Assembly (NCBI RefSeq): GCF_018614195.1
Contig: NZ_JAGGOT010000061.1
Location: forward strand, 1 to 64,000
Reading direction: 5' to 3'
Source of the DNA: Streptomyces sp. ISL-43
GTDB lineage: Bacteria; Actinomycetota; Actinomycetes; Streptomycetales; Streptomycetaceae
DNA: 64,000 bases
This document shows, in pieces, positions 43,785 to 52,654 of the stretch. Every line of letters begins with the position of its first letter. Position 1 is the first letter of the stretch. The translations under genes and the position numbers were made by a program. The notes under the pieces were generated by a model that ran no database searches, had not been told where the DNA came from, and was given only the letters and a program-made list of their open reading frames with translations.

Positions 43785-46067
43785 TCAGGCCGGGTAGGCG
43801 AGGGAGGCCTCCAGGGTGCCGGCGGGCCTGGCGTGAACGGTTCCGGCCGGTCCGCCGAACCGCAGCTGCCAGGGATGCGGACTGTCGGTGCTCACGTGGA
43901 GGTGGTCGCCCTGACGGCGCAGGCTGAAGCGGGCCGTCTCACCGGGGCCGTCGGTGCGTGGAATCACGACGGTGCGCTCGGCGCCGTCGGCGAAGGCGTG
44001 CACCCGCAGTTCGACGCCGTCCGCCCAGGCGGAGACGGGGTGCTGGTCGTCGGCGGCGAGCGGGATGACCGAGTCGGGGCGGGCCAGCAGCGGCAGGGTG
44101 TGGAAGCCGTGCTGTTCGCGGACCCAGCGCGGACCGGTGATCTGAGCACCGGTCAGGACGTTCGTCCACGTTCCCTCCGGCACGTAGTAGTCGACGGTGC
44201 CGTCGTCCGTGAAGACCGGGGCGACGAGCAGGTCGTCACCGAGCAGGTACTGCCGGTCGAGCGCGGCGGCGGCGGGGTCGTCGGGGAATTCCAGCACCAT
44301 GGCGCGCATGACGGGGATGCCGGTGGCGTGGGCCTGCTGGGCGGCGCGCTGGAGGTAGGGAGCGAGGCGGTGCTTGAGCAGCGTGAACTCCCGGGTGACC
44401 TCGACGGCCTCCTCGCCGTAGTCCCACGGGACGCGGTAGGACTTGCTCCCGTGCAGGCGGCTGTGCGAGGAGAGGAGGCCGAACTGCACCCAGCGCTTGA
44501 ACACGGCCGGGGTCGGGGTGCCCTCGAAGCCGCCGATGTCGTGGCTCCAGAAGCCGAAGCCGGACAGGCCGAGGGAGAGCCCGCCGCGCAGTGACTCGGC
44601 CATGGCGTTGAAGTGCGATTCGCAGTCGCCGCCCCAGTGGACCGGGTACTGCTGGCCGCCGGCGGTGGCGGAGCGGGCGAAGAGCAGCGCCTCGCCCTCG
44701 CCGCGTTCCGCCCGCAGCAGCTCGAAGACGGCCTGGTTGTAGAGGTGGGTGTAGTAGTTGTGCATCCGCTCCGGGTCGGAGCCGTCGTGCCAGACGACGT
44801 CGGTGGGGATGCGCTCGCCGAAGTCGGTCTTGAAGCAGTCCACGCCCTGGTCCAGCAGGGTGCGCAGCTTCCCGGTGTACCAGTCGCGGGCGGCGGGGTT
44901 GGTGAAGTCCACCAGGGCCATGCCGGGCTGCCACAGGTCCCACTGCCACACGCTGCCGTCCGGGCGGCGCACCAGGTAGCCCTCGCGCATGCCCTCGGCG
45001 AACAGCGCCGACTTCTGGGCGATGTAGGGGTTGATCCAGGCGCTGATCCGCAGTCCCCGCTGCTTGAGGCGGGCGAGCATGCCGGCCGGGTCGGAAAAGG
45101 TGTCCGAGTGCCACTCGAAGTCGCACCACTGGTATTCGCGCATCCAGAAGCAGTCGAGGTGGAAGACGCTCAGCGGGATGCCGCGCTCGGCCATGCCGTC
45201 GACGAAGCGGTTGACGGTGGCCTCGTCGTAGTCGGTGGTGAAGGAGGTGGTCAGCCACAGGCCGAGCGCCCAGGCCGGGGGCAGGGCGGGGCGGCCGGTG
45301 AGGGCCGTGTAGCGCTCCAGGATCTGCTTGGGGGTCGGGCCGTGGACGACGAAGTACTCCAGCGACTGGTCCTCGACGCTGAACTGCACCTGGCCGACCG
45401 ACTCGGAGCCGACCTCGTAGCTGACCTTGCCGGGGTGGTTGACGAAGACCCCGTACCCCCGGTTGGTCAGGTGGAAGGGGATGTTCTTGTACGCGTGCTC
45501 GCTGCTGGTGCCGCCGTCGGCCTGCCATATGTCCACGACCTGCCCGTTCTTGACGAACGGGGTGAACCGCTCCCCCAGCCCGTACACCGACTCTCCCACG
45601 CCCAGTGAGAGTTGCCCGAGCATGAAGTGCCGGCCGGCGGCGTCGGTGACGAAGCCGGTGCCGCGCTCTCCCACGGAGGTCAGCATCCGCCCGTCGGCGG
45701 TGAACTCCAGGTGCCACGGCTGGGAGGTGTCCACGCGCAGCGACAGCTCACCCGCACGGAGCTCGACCACCGGGCCGTCCCGGAACACCTTTCCCACATC
45801 CGGTTGAGCGCCGGGCAGCGCGAACTCCGGCCCGCGCGGCACCGTACCGGCGTGGTGGGTGACGCGGACCCCGATCACGCCCTCGGCCGGCGACCAGCAT
45901 TCGACCGTCAGCAGCGCGCTGTTGAGCATGCCGCTGCGGCCGCGTACGTGCTTCACCGGTGCGTAGAGGGTCATCCGGTGCTCGTCCGCCTGGACGTCCG
46001 CGACCTCGGTGGCGTAACGCGCGGTGACGCCCGGGCGCATCAGCCAGTAGCCGTCGGTGAACTTCAT
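43785..46067 (-). CDS. GH31 alpha-xylosidase (YicI-like)
   Basis: A 760-residue cytoplasmic GH31 enzyme. The nucleophile region DCFKTDFGERIPTDVVWHDGSDPERMHNYY matches YicI-type alpha-xylosidases closely, as do YGLGERFTPFVKNGQ and WMREYQWCDFEWHSDTFSDP. It would remove the alpha-1,6-xylose from the non-reducing end of xyloglucan oligosaccharides, a step needed before beta-glucosidase can proceed. The start at MKFTDGYW overlaps the GH1 stop as ATGA. Released xylose would go to XylA/XylB next door. Confidence 0.95.
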   Translation of the reverse strand: MKFTDGYWLMRPGVTARYATEVADVQADEHRMTLYAPVKHVRGRSGMLNSALLTVECWSPAEGVIGVRVTHHAGTVPRGPEFALPGAQPDVGKVFRDGPVVELRAGELSLRVDTSQPWHLEFTADGRMLTSVGERGTGFVTDAAGRHFMLGQLSLGVGESVYGLGERFTPFVKNGQVVDIWQADGGTSSEHAYKNIPFHLTNRGYGVFVNHPGKVSYEVGSESVGQVQFSVEDQSLEYFVVHGPTPKQILERYTALTGRPALPPAWALGLWLTTSFTTDYDEATVNRFVDGMAERGIPLSVFHLDCFWMREYQWCDFEWHSDTFSDPAGMLARLKQRGLRISAWINPYIAQKSALFAEGMREGYLVRRPDGSVWQWDLWQPGMALVDFTNPAARDWYTGKLRTLLDQGVDCFKTDFGERIPTDVVWHDGSDPERMHNYYTHLYNQAVFELLRAERGEGEALLFARSATAGGQQYPVHWGGDCESHFNAMAESLRGGLSLGLSGFGFWSHDIGGFEGTPTPAVFKRWVQFGLLSSHSRLHGSKSYRVPWDYGEEAVEVTREFTLLKHRLAPYLQRAAQQAHATGIPVMRAMVLEFPDDPAAAALDRQYLLGDDLLVAPVFTDDGTVDYYVPEGTWTNVLTGAQITGPRWVREQHGFHTLPLLARPDSVIPLAADDQHPVSAWADGVELRVHAFADGAERTVVIPRTDGPGETARFSLRRQGDHLHVSTDSPHPWQLRFGGPAGTVHARPAGTLEASLAYPA

Positions 46068-47464
46068 CGGGTCGCTTCCTCCGTCCGCGCGTGGTGCGCG
46101 GTGATCAGGCCCCGGTACCAGTGGTAGCTGTCCTTGGGCGTTCGGGTCAGGGTGTCGTAGTCGACGTGGACCAGGCCGAAGCGCCGGCCGTAGCCGCGCG
46201 CCCACTCGAAGTTGTCCAGCAGTGACCAGACGTAGTAGCCGCGCACGTCCACCCCCGCGCGGATGGCGTCCGCGACGGCGGCGAGGTGGTCCGCGAGGTA
46301 GTCGATCCGCTCGGTGTCGTGGACCCGTCCGTCGGGGCCGGCGGTGTCCACCTCGGCGGAGCCGTTCTCGGTGATCCAGACCGGCGGACTCTCCGGGTAG
46401 CGGGCGCGCAGTCCGAGGAGCAACTCGGTCAGCGCGTCCGGGACCACGGGCCATCCCATGGTGGTGTGCCGGGTCCCGTACGGGTCCAGCTCGGTGACAC
46501 CGATGTCCACGGCGGTGCGCAGTGCGGGGTCGTTCGCGCGGTGGGGCGCGGCGGCGACGGTGATCGGGCGGTAGAAGTTGACTCCGAGGAAGTCCAGCGG
46601 GGCGCCGATCAGCTCCAGATCGCCCGGCAGCCGCCAGGGACCGTCGGCGAGGCCGCCCCAGGTCTCGGCCTCGTGGGCGGGATAGCGGCCGGCGAGGAGC
46701 GGCTCGGTCCAGACTTCGTTGTGGAGGACCTCGGCGCGGCGCAGGGCCGCTCGGTCCTCGGGCAGAGCGGAGGCGGGATGGATGCGGTCGAGGTTGAGTG
46801 AGATCCCGACCTCCTGGGCGCCCGCGGCGCGCAGCTCCCGTACCGCGAGGCCGTGGCCGACCAGCAGGTGGTGTGCGGCTGCCAGCGCGCCGCGGCCCTC
46901 CTCGGCGCCGGGCGCGTGCCGCCCCTCGGCGTAGCCGACGAAGGCGGAGCAGTACGGCTCGTTGAGGGTGATCCAGCGCTCCACCCGGTCCCCGTAGCGC
47001 TCGGCCGCGAGGGCCGCGTACTGCGCGAACGCCTCGGCGGTCTCCCTGACGCGCCAGCCGCCGCGGTCCTCCAGGGTCTGGGGCAGGTCCCAGTGGTAGA
47101 GGGTGACGGCGGGGGCTACTCCGGCGGCCAGCAGGTCGTCGATCAGGCGGTCGTAGAAGTCCAGGCCCTTGGGGTTGACCGGTCCGGTGCCCCGGGGCAG
47201 CAGGCGGGGCCAGGAGATCGAGAAGCGGTAGCTTTCGGCGCCGAGCCCGCGCAGCAGGGCGACGTCCTCGCCGTGGCGGTGGTAGTGGTCGCAGGCCGTA
47301 TTGCCCGTGGCACCGTCGAGCGTACGGCCGGGGGTGTGGCTGAAGGTGTCCCAGATGGACGGACCGCGGCCGTCCTCGTCGTGGGCGCCCTCGATCTGGT
47401 AGGCGGCGGTCGCCGCACCGAAACGGAACCCGGCGGGCAGTTCCGGGAAGGCCGGGGTGCTCAT
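46064..47464 (-). CDS. GH1 beta-glucosidase
   Basis: A 466-residue GH1 enzyme of normal length with no signal peptide. The acid/base Glu is in ITLNEPYCSA (about 167) and the nucleophile in VWITENGS (about 364); SLLDNFEWARGYGRRFG is the conserved aglycone-end block. It releases glucose from cello-oligosaccharide or stripped xyloglucan backbones. It is coupled to GH31, so removal of xylose and of the exposed glucose are expressed together. Confidence 0.95.
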   Translation of the reverse strand: MSTPAFPELPAGFRFGAATAAYQIEGAHDEDGRGPSIWDTFSHTPGRTLDGATGNTACDHYHRHGEDVALLRGLGAESYRFSISWPRLLPRGTGPVNPKGLDFYDRLIDDLLAAGVAPAVTLYHWDLPQTLEDRGGWRVRETAEAFAQYAALAAERYGDRVERWITLNEPYCSAFVGYAEGRHAPGAEEGRGALAAAHHLLVGHGLAVRELRAAGAQEVGISLNLDRIHPASALPEDRAALRRAEVLHNEVWTEPLLAGRYPAHEAETWGGLADGPWRLPGDLELIGAPLDFLGVNFYRPITVAAAPHRANDPALRTAVDIGVTELDPYGTRHTTMGWPVVPDALTELLLGLRARYPESPPVWITENGSAEVDTAGPDGRVHDTERIDYLADHLAAVADAIRAGVDVRGYYVWSLLDNFEWARGYGRRFGLVHVDYDTLTRTPKDSYHWYRGLITAHHARTEEATR

Positions 47465-47545
47465 GGGCGGTACTTCATGGGTCTGTCGGGCTCCTCGGTC
47501 TCGGGGGCGGCGCTCAGTGCGTGGGGCGGCCGGGGCGCGCGGGGC

Positions 47546-48601
47546 TCAGTACGAGGGGCGGCCGGGCGCGCGGGCCGCCCGCGCGCGGTCTGCCCGGTCC
47601 GGTGGTGCCGGGGGGGGGCAGAGCTCCGGCGCCAGGCCGCGCTCGCGCAGCCAGGCCAGTTGGACGGGCGGGTTGGAGCCGCAGCCGCCGCCGTGGTCGC
47701 CGAACGGCCACACGGTCATGGTGCGGTCCTCGCCCGCGTAGTGATTGAAGGCGGCGTAGACCGTGGAGGGCGGGCAGACGGGGTCCATCAGGCCCACGCT
47801 GAACAGCGTCGGCGCGGTGGCCCGCCGGGCGAAGTGGACGCCGTCGAAGTGGTCGAGGGTGGCGAAGGCCGGCTCCACGCGGTGGCGGCTGTGCCAGCGC
47901 AGGTACTTGGCGATCTCCTGGTACGGGCCGTCGCCGCACATCTCGGCAGCGCGGCGGAAGTGGCACAGGAACGGGACGTCCGGCATCGACGCCGCCACGC
48001 GGTCCCCGGCGAGACCGGCGACGGCGAGCGCCAGACCGCCGCCCTGGCTGCCTCCGGCCACCACGATCCGACGGCCGTCGAGTCCGGGCAGCTCCGCGAC
48101 CGCGTCCACGGCCCGCACGCAGTCGGTGATCAGTCGCCGGTAGTAGTAGTGGTCGGGAGAGTCGATGCCGCGGGTCATGAAGCCCTCGACCCACTGCGTA
48201 CCGTCGCCCACGCCCCGGTCCGGGGTGTCGTGGCCCTGGCCCCGGCTGTCCACGACGAGTTGGGCGTAGCCCGCGGCGGACCAGACCAAGTGGTCGGTGG
48301 GCAGTCCCCGACCGCCGCCGTAGCCCATGTAGGTGACGACGACCGGGAGCGGTCCGGCCGCGTTGCGCGGGCGCAGCAGCCAGGCGGCCACCGGCTCGCC
48401 GTTCCACCCGGGGAAGCGCACGTCGTCGACCTCGACGGTGTGCAGCAGGTGCTGGGCGGTGACCCGTTCCACCTTGACCGCTCCGCCGTGCGACCGGGCT
48501 TCGGCAAGGGTCCGCTGCCAGAAGGCGTCGAAATCTATCGGATCGGACGACTCTGGTCGGTAGTGGACGAGTTCGTCCACGCCTATATCGGTGAGCGGCA
48601 T
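47546..48601 (-). CDS. CE7 acetylxylan esterase / cephalosporin-C deacetylase-like
   Basis: A 351-residue alpha/beta hydrolase of CE7, which removes acetyl groups from xylo-oligosaccharides and other acetylated sugars in the cytoplasm. The nucleophile Ser is in VAGGSQGGGLAL (about 180); DSRGQGHDTPD and VGLMDPVCPPSTVYAAFNHY (Asp) are family blocks, and the catalytic His is in WPFGDHGGG. The C-terminal tail after about residue 325 is Pro/Arg/Ala-rich and follows a nine-G tract at 47610-47618, so its exact end may reflect slippage or a sequencing error. It is the second gene of the GH3-CE7-GH1-GH31 operon. Confidence 0.9.
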   Translation of the reverse strand: MPLTDIGVDELVHYRPESSDPIDFDAFWQRTLAEARSHGGAVKVERVTAQHLLHTVEVDDVRFPGWNGEPVAAWLLRPRNAAGPLPVVVTYMGYGGGRGLPTDHLVWSAAGYAQLVVDSRGQGHDTPDRGVGDGTQWVEGFMTRGIDSPDHYYYRRLITDCVRAVDAVAELPGLDGRRIVVAGGSQGGGLALAVAGLAGDRVAASMPDVPFLCHFRRAAEMCGDGPYQEIAKYLRWHSRHRVEPAFATLDHFDGVHFARRATAPTLFSVGLMDPVCPPSTVYAAFNHYAGEDRTMTVWPFGDHGGGCGSNPPVQLAWLRERGLAPELCPPPAPPDRADRARAARAPGRPSY

Positions 48602-48756
48602 GGTGGCTTCCTCCGGTCGGAGAGCTGACGAGGTGACGAGGTGGCGGAGCAGCTTGGCGGCCGCAGGGAGCCGCGCCCCGCAGGTCCGGGCACTGGTGTG
48701 GGGAGAGGTAGCGGCCCGCCCCCCCGGACGGGCCGCCGGTCTCGCGGGTGCGGGCC

Positions 48757-51612
48757 TCAGGCGGTCCCGCCGGACGTCGTGAAGCTGAAGGCGGCCAGCC
48801 GGAAGCCGCCGTGCAGCGTCAGCCGCAGGTCGTGGACGCCGGCCGGCGGAGCGGCGAGCTCGGCGGCGACGGTCGTCCACGTGTAGCGGTCGCCGGTGAC
48901 CGGGACACCGATCTCGGCCAGCAGCCGGTCACAGGCCCGGAGTTCCAGCCGCGCCTCCCCGGAACCCGCGTTCTCGAGGGCGGTCTCGGCCTCCACCCGG
49001 ACCGCCCCGGAGAGGTCGACATCGCGGAAGAGGAGCGTCGCGGGCCGCGCCGGATCGGCCGGAGTCACCGCGTCGCCGCTGGTGCGGGTGGCGTCGACGA
49101 TGGTGGTGTCCGCGTGGTCGTCGAAGTCGACGGTCAGGGTTCGACGCCCGACGACCACGCGGGGCTCGGGGGCCGGCCCGGTCACCGTGAGGCGTGCGGT
49201 GAGGACCGGGTGCTCCGCGGAGCGGCCGGCGGTGATCTCGTATCCGCCGGGGTCGACGGTGAAGGCGCCGGTCGCGGTGGACCAGTGGGCGAGCCGGTCG
49301 GCTGGGAGCGAGAACCTCAGCTCCCGGCTCTCGCCCGGCTCCAGGCGGACCTTCAGGAAGTCGGCGAGGCGCCGCCGGGGGGCCTCGTAGCGGGCGTCCA
49401 GCGCCCGGACGTAGAGCTGGACCACCTCGCTGCCCGTCCGTCGGCCGGTGTTGGCCAGTGTCACCGTGACGTCCACCGAGCCGTCCTGGCCGATCGACGG
49501 CTGCGACATTCTCAGGTCGCGGTAGGCGAAGTCGGTGTAGGACAGCCCGTGGCCGAAGGGATAGAGGGGCGCGGCCCGGTGGTACTGGTAGGTCCACCCG
49601 GCCTTGATGATGTCGTAGTCGAGGGGGTCGGGCAGCGGGTCCTCGCCCCGGTACCAGGTCTGCGGCAGGCGGCCGGCGGGCTCGGCCTCCCCGAGCAGCA
49701 CCGCGGCCAGCGCGTGGCCCGTCTCCTGCCCGCCGTGGGAGGTCCACACCACGGCGGGCAGGTGCTCGTCGGCCCAGTCGACGGCGTACGGGTAGCTGCT
49801 CATCACCACCAGCGCCGTCTCGGGGCAGACGGCCGCGACCGTTCGCAGCAGTGCCTCCTGCGTCTCCGGCAGGTCGATGCCCGCGCGGTCCTCGGTCTCG
49901 CGGCCGTTGACCATCGGGTGGTTGCCGAGGACGACGACCACCGCGTCGGCCGTCTCCGCTGCCGCCCGCGCCCGGGCCGCGCCGTCGCGCAGCAGCTCCC
50001 GCTGCCAGCGCTCGGCGGCGTCCGGGGTCAAGGCGGTGACGGTCACCCGGCCGTCGGCCGGGTCCACGGCGGCGTAGCGTCCGGTGAGCACGGAGCGCAG
50101 CAGCACCGCACCGTCCCCGGCCGGTTCGAACCGGAAGGTCTCGTTGACCTCCCAGCTCTTGAGTACCTCCTGGTCGGCCACCAACGAGTCGTCGCCCTTG
50201 AGGCTCAGGTAGCGGCCGGTGTCGGCGGCGCGCAGGGTCAGTACGCCGCGGCCCCAGTCGGCCGCGTCGAAGGCGGTCTTGCCCAGCAGTTCCCCGGTGG
50301 CCGTGGAGCGCAGCTCGATCCGGTCGGCGCCCTCCTCGCAGACCACCTCGCCTCCGTGGACACCGAGCGCCTCGGCGAGTCCGGCGGTGACGCTGACCTG
50401 GTAGGGCATGGTGCCGCTGTACCAGTCCTCGCACAGCGTGTCGGCGAGTGGGCCGATGACGGCGATCCGCGGCGTCCGTGCCGCGTCGAGCGGCAGCAGG
50501 CCGTCGTTCTTGAGCAGCACCACCGACTCGGTCGCGGCATGCCGCGCCAGCTCGCGGTGCTCGGCGCAGTCGATGACCTCGGGCCCGATGGCGGCGTAAG
50601 GGTCCAGCTGGGGGTCGAACTCACCGAGCCGGAAGCGGAGTTCGAGCTGCCGCCCGACGGCACGGTTCACATCGGCCTCGTCGATCAGGCCGCGCTCCAG
50701 GGCCTCGCGCAGTCGGCCGACCGGCGGCGCGCTGTCCTCGCCGTGGTCGGTGAAGCTGTCGATGCCCGCCTTGAGCGCCGCCGCGTGGGACTCGGCGTGG
50801 TCGTCGAAGTACTCCTCCGGGTCGACCAGGTTGGACGGGGCTTCGGCGTCGCTGACCACGAACAGCTCGTGGCCGGTCGGCTCCGCCCAACGGCGCAGTT
50901 CCGCCTCGATGAGCGGGCTCACGTGGCAGGGACGGCCGTTGACGAGGTTGTAGGCGGCCATGGCGCCGGTCGCGGCGCCGGATGCGACGGCGGGGCGGAA
51001 GGCGGCCAGGTCGTACTCGTGCAGCACGCGCGGGCGCAGCCCGGAGGAGGTGGTGCAGCGGTCGTCCTCGTTGTTGTAGGCGAGGAAGTGCTTGAGCACC
51101 GGGGCCGCCCGCAGGTAGGCCGGGTGGTCGCCGGACAGGCCGCGGCAGTACGCCTCCCCGAGACGGCCGGTGTGCACCGGGTCCTCGGAGTAACCCTCCT
51201 CGTTGCGCCCCCAGCGCGGGTCGCGCAGCAGGTTCAGCACGGGCGCCCAGGCCTGGAGGCTGTGGGGAGCACTGCCGAGGACGGGCGGGCGGTGGTGGTG
51301 GAAGGCGCGCAGTTCGGTCGAGACCGCCTCGGCGACCCGGTGCACCAGTTCCTCGTCCCAGGTTGCGCCGAGGCCGACGGCTTGCGGGAAGACGGTCGCC
51401 ACCCCCATCCAGGAGACCCCGTGCAGGGCCTCGCTGCCGGTTCGGAAGGAGCCGACGCCGAGGCGCGGGACCGCCGGTGCGCACTGGTGCAGCATCGCGA
51501 TCCGTTCCTCGATCGTGAGCCGTTCGAGCAGGTCGTCGACACGCTTGCGCAGCGGTAGCGCCGGATTGCGGAAAGGAGGCAGATCGGCTGCGGTCGCGGA
51601 CAGGGAACTCAC
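48757..51612 (-). CDS. GH3 beta-glycosidase with beta-trefoil insertion, second copy
   Basis: A 951-residue cytoplasmic GH3 enzyme with the same unusual layout as the one at 21.2 kb: barrel with GRNEEGYSEDP and nucleophile Asp in FVVSDAEAPSNL, second domain split by a trefoil-like insert (DWGRGVLTLRAADTGRYLSL), then FnIII and a C-terminal sandwich. The GTG start (VSSLSATA) is preferred because gagggg lies just upstream, as in the paralogue; an ATG 36 bases earlier is possible. LacI operator 7 lies 40 bases upstream. It heads the operon with CE7, GH1 and GH31. Substrate (beta-xyloside or beta-glucoside) is not decided by sequence. Confidence 0.9.
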   Translation of the reverse strand: MSSLSATAADLPPFRNPALPLRKRVDDLLERLTIEERIAMLHQCAPAVPRLGVGSFRTGSEALHGVSWMGVATVFPQAVGLGATWDEELVHRVAEAVSTELRAFHHHRPPVLGSAPHSLQAWAPVLNLLRDPRWGRNEEGYSEDPVHTGRLGEAYCRGLSGDHPAYLRAAPVLKHFLAYNNEDDRCTTSSGLRPRVLHEYDLAAFRPAVASGAATGAMAAYNLVNGRPCHVSPLIEAELRRWAEPTGHELFVVSDAEAPSNLVDPEEYFDDHAESHAAALKAGIDSFTDHGEDSAPPVGRLREALERGLIDEADVNRAVGRQLELRFRLGEFDPQLDPYAAIGPEVIDCAEHRELARHAATESVVLLKNDGLLPLDAARTPRIAVIGPLADTLCEDWYSGTMPYQVSVTAGLAEALGVHGGEVVCEEGADRIELRSTATGELLGKTAFDAADWGRGVLTLRAADTGRYLSLKGDDSLVADQEVLKSWEVNETFRFEPAGDGAVLLRSVLTGRYAAVDPADGRVTVTALTPDAAERWQRELLRDGAARARAAAETADAVVVVLGNHPMVNGRETEDRAGIDLPETQEALLRTVAAVCPETALVVMSSYPYAVDWADEHLPAVVWTSHGGQETGHALAAVLLGEAEPAGRLPQTWYRGEDPLPDPLDYDIIKAGWTYQYHRAAPLYPFGHGLSYTDFAYRDLRMSQPSIGQDGSVDVTVTLANTGRRTGSEVVQLYVRALDARYEAPRRRLADFLKVRLEPGESRELRFSLPADRLAHWSTATGAFTVDPGGYEITAGRSAEHPVLTARLTVTGPAPEPRVVVGRRTLTVDFDDHADTTIVDATRTSGDAVTPADPARPATLLFRDVDLSGAVRVEAETALENAGSGEARLELRACDRLLAEIGVPVTGDRYTWTTVAAELAAPPAGVHDLRLTLHGGFRLAAFSFTTSGGTA

Positions 51613-51651
51613 GTGAAAACCCCTCGGCAGGCTGGGCATCATGACCATTCA

Positions 51652-51665
51652 TCGAAGCGCTTCGA
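51652..51665. promoter_or_regulatory. LacI-family operator 7 (GH3-CE7-GH1-GH31 operon)
   Basis: A perfect TCGAAGCGCTTCGA palindrome 40 bases upstream of the GH3 start. It ties the alpha-xylosidase operon to the same regulator as the GH42/GH5 and import operons. Confidence 0.82.
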
Positions 51666-51773
51666 CGCTGACATGAACGAGTGTCACTGGCAACTGTCCC
51701 TGGCGCAAGCAGTTGTTGCATTGATTCAGGCTCTTGCAGAACCCATATCCTGCGGGCGGGCTACGCCACGGAA

Positions 51774-51787
51774 TCTAAGCGCTTCGA
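51774..51787. promoter_or_regulatory. LacI-family operator 8, one mismatch, at the edge of the xylH relic
   Basis: TCTAAGCGCTTCGA differs from the consensus at one base. It faces the plus strand and ends where recognisable permease sequence begins, suggesting a former LacI-regulated importer was deleted up to its control region. Confidence 0.72.
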
Positions 51788-52253
51788 CACGTCCTGCTGC
51801 TGGGCCTCGTGGTGCTGGTCGTCGCGATCCTCCAGGAGGTGCGCGGACGGCGGCGGGCCGCATCGTACGGGCTGGAGCCGCTGCCGGCCGGGCTGTTCCA
51901 GGCTGTCCGGGGTGAAGAGCAAGCGGGTCGTCTTCCTCGCCTTCGTGAACATGGGCGTCCTCGCGGCCCTGGCCGGGATGGTCTTCGCCGCGCGGCTCAA
52001 CGCCGGTACCCCGCAGGCCGGCATCAACTTCGAGCTGGAGGCGATCGCCGCCGCCTTCATCGGCGGGGCCTGCGCGAGCGGCGGTGTGGGAACCGTCATC
52101 GGCGCGCTCACCGGCGGTCTGGTGCTGGGCGTACTGAACAACGGCATGTCACTGGTCGGCGTGGGCACGGACTACCAGCAGGTGATCAAGGGCCTGGTAC
52201 TGCTGGCGGCCATCGGCTTCGACGTCTACAACAAGCGCAAGGCCGGAGGCTGA
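51788..52253 (+). pseudogene. Xylose/multi-sugar ABC permease relic (XylH-like), two deletions
   Basis: Two pieces of a CUT2 permease. A first hydrophobic segment (LLLGLVVLVVAILQEVRGRRR, from about 51791) is read in one frame. At about 51895 the frame changes and continues SRLSGVKSKRVVFLAFVNMGVLAALAGMVFAARLNAG to the normal C-terminus FDVYNKRKAGG. The N-terminus and roughly 100 residues between the pieces are absent, so no transporter can be made. No start codon or RBS for a proper product is seen. The C-terminal part closely resembles XylH/MmsB permeases. No binding protein or ATPase of this system is present. Confidence 0.82.
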
Positions 52254-52283
52254 CCCTGCCCCTCCTCGGCTCGGCGCCGCCGC

Positions 52284-52330
52284 CCGCAGGAGGAGGGACG
52301 ACTCGCCTACCGGGAGCCCTCCTCCTGCGG
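52284..52330. terminator. Inverted repeat between the xylH relic and the PhyH operon
   Basis: A 14-bp perfect stem (52284-52297 / 52317-52330) with a 19-base loop. The right arm lies inside the last codons of the minus-strand small gene. It probably ends transcription from both sides. Confidence 0.55.
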
Positions 52331-52654
52331 CTCCGCTCGCGCGTCGACGATCCGCTCGAAGAAGAACTCGTGCTTGAGGAAGGAGACGTCGTACTCATGA
52401 CCCGGGTACGGCGGGATCAGCTGAGCGGCCTGGATCAGCCGCCAGCCCGCCCGGAGCGCCGCCACCCCCGACTCGTACGGCGGCTCGTCGCCGTCGCCCG
52501 TGGTCGGCGACGTGCGGCCCGTGCCGTCGTACAGCGACCAGCCCACGACATGGGCGTCCAGCGCCGAGGTGGCCAAGTACAGGACCAGCACCTGCTGCCG
52601 CAGCACCGGCGCGGCGCCTTGCGCCCGCTCGGGGAGGATCGCTCCGGTCGTCAT
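52307..52654 (-). CDS. Small uncharacterised protein coupled to the PhyH dioxygenase
   Basis: A 115-residue protein with no family I can name. The start MTTGAILPERAQ overlaps the PhyH stop as ATGA, which favours a linked role. Visible features are VLRQQVLVLYLATSALDAHVVGWSLYDG, an acidic loop (GDGDEPPYESGVAALRAGWRLIQAAQLIPPYPGHEYDVSFLKHEFFFERIV) and no signal peptide or membrane span. The closing KHEFFFER pattern recalls small proteins that accompany enzymes as accessory subunits, but this is only an impression. Confidence 0.75.
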   Translation of the reverse strand: MTTGAILPERAQGAAPVLRQQVLVLYLATSALDAHVVGWSLYDGTGRTSPTTGDGDEPPYESGVAALRAGWRLIQAAQLIPPYPGHEYDVSFLKHEFFFERIVDARAEPQEEGSR

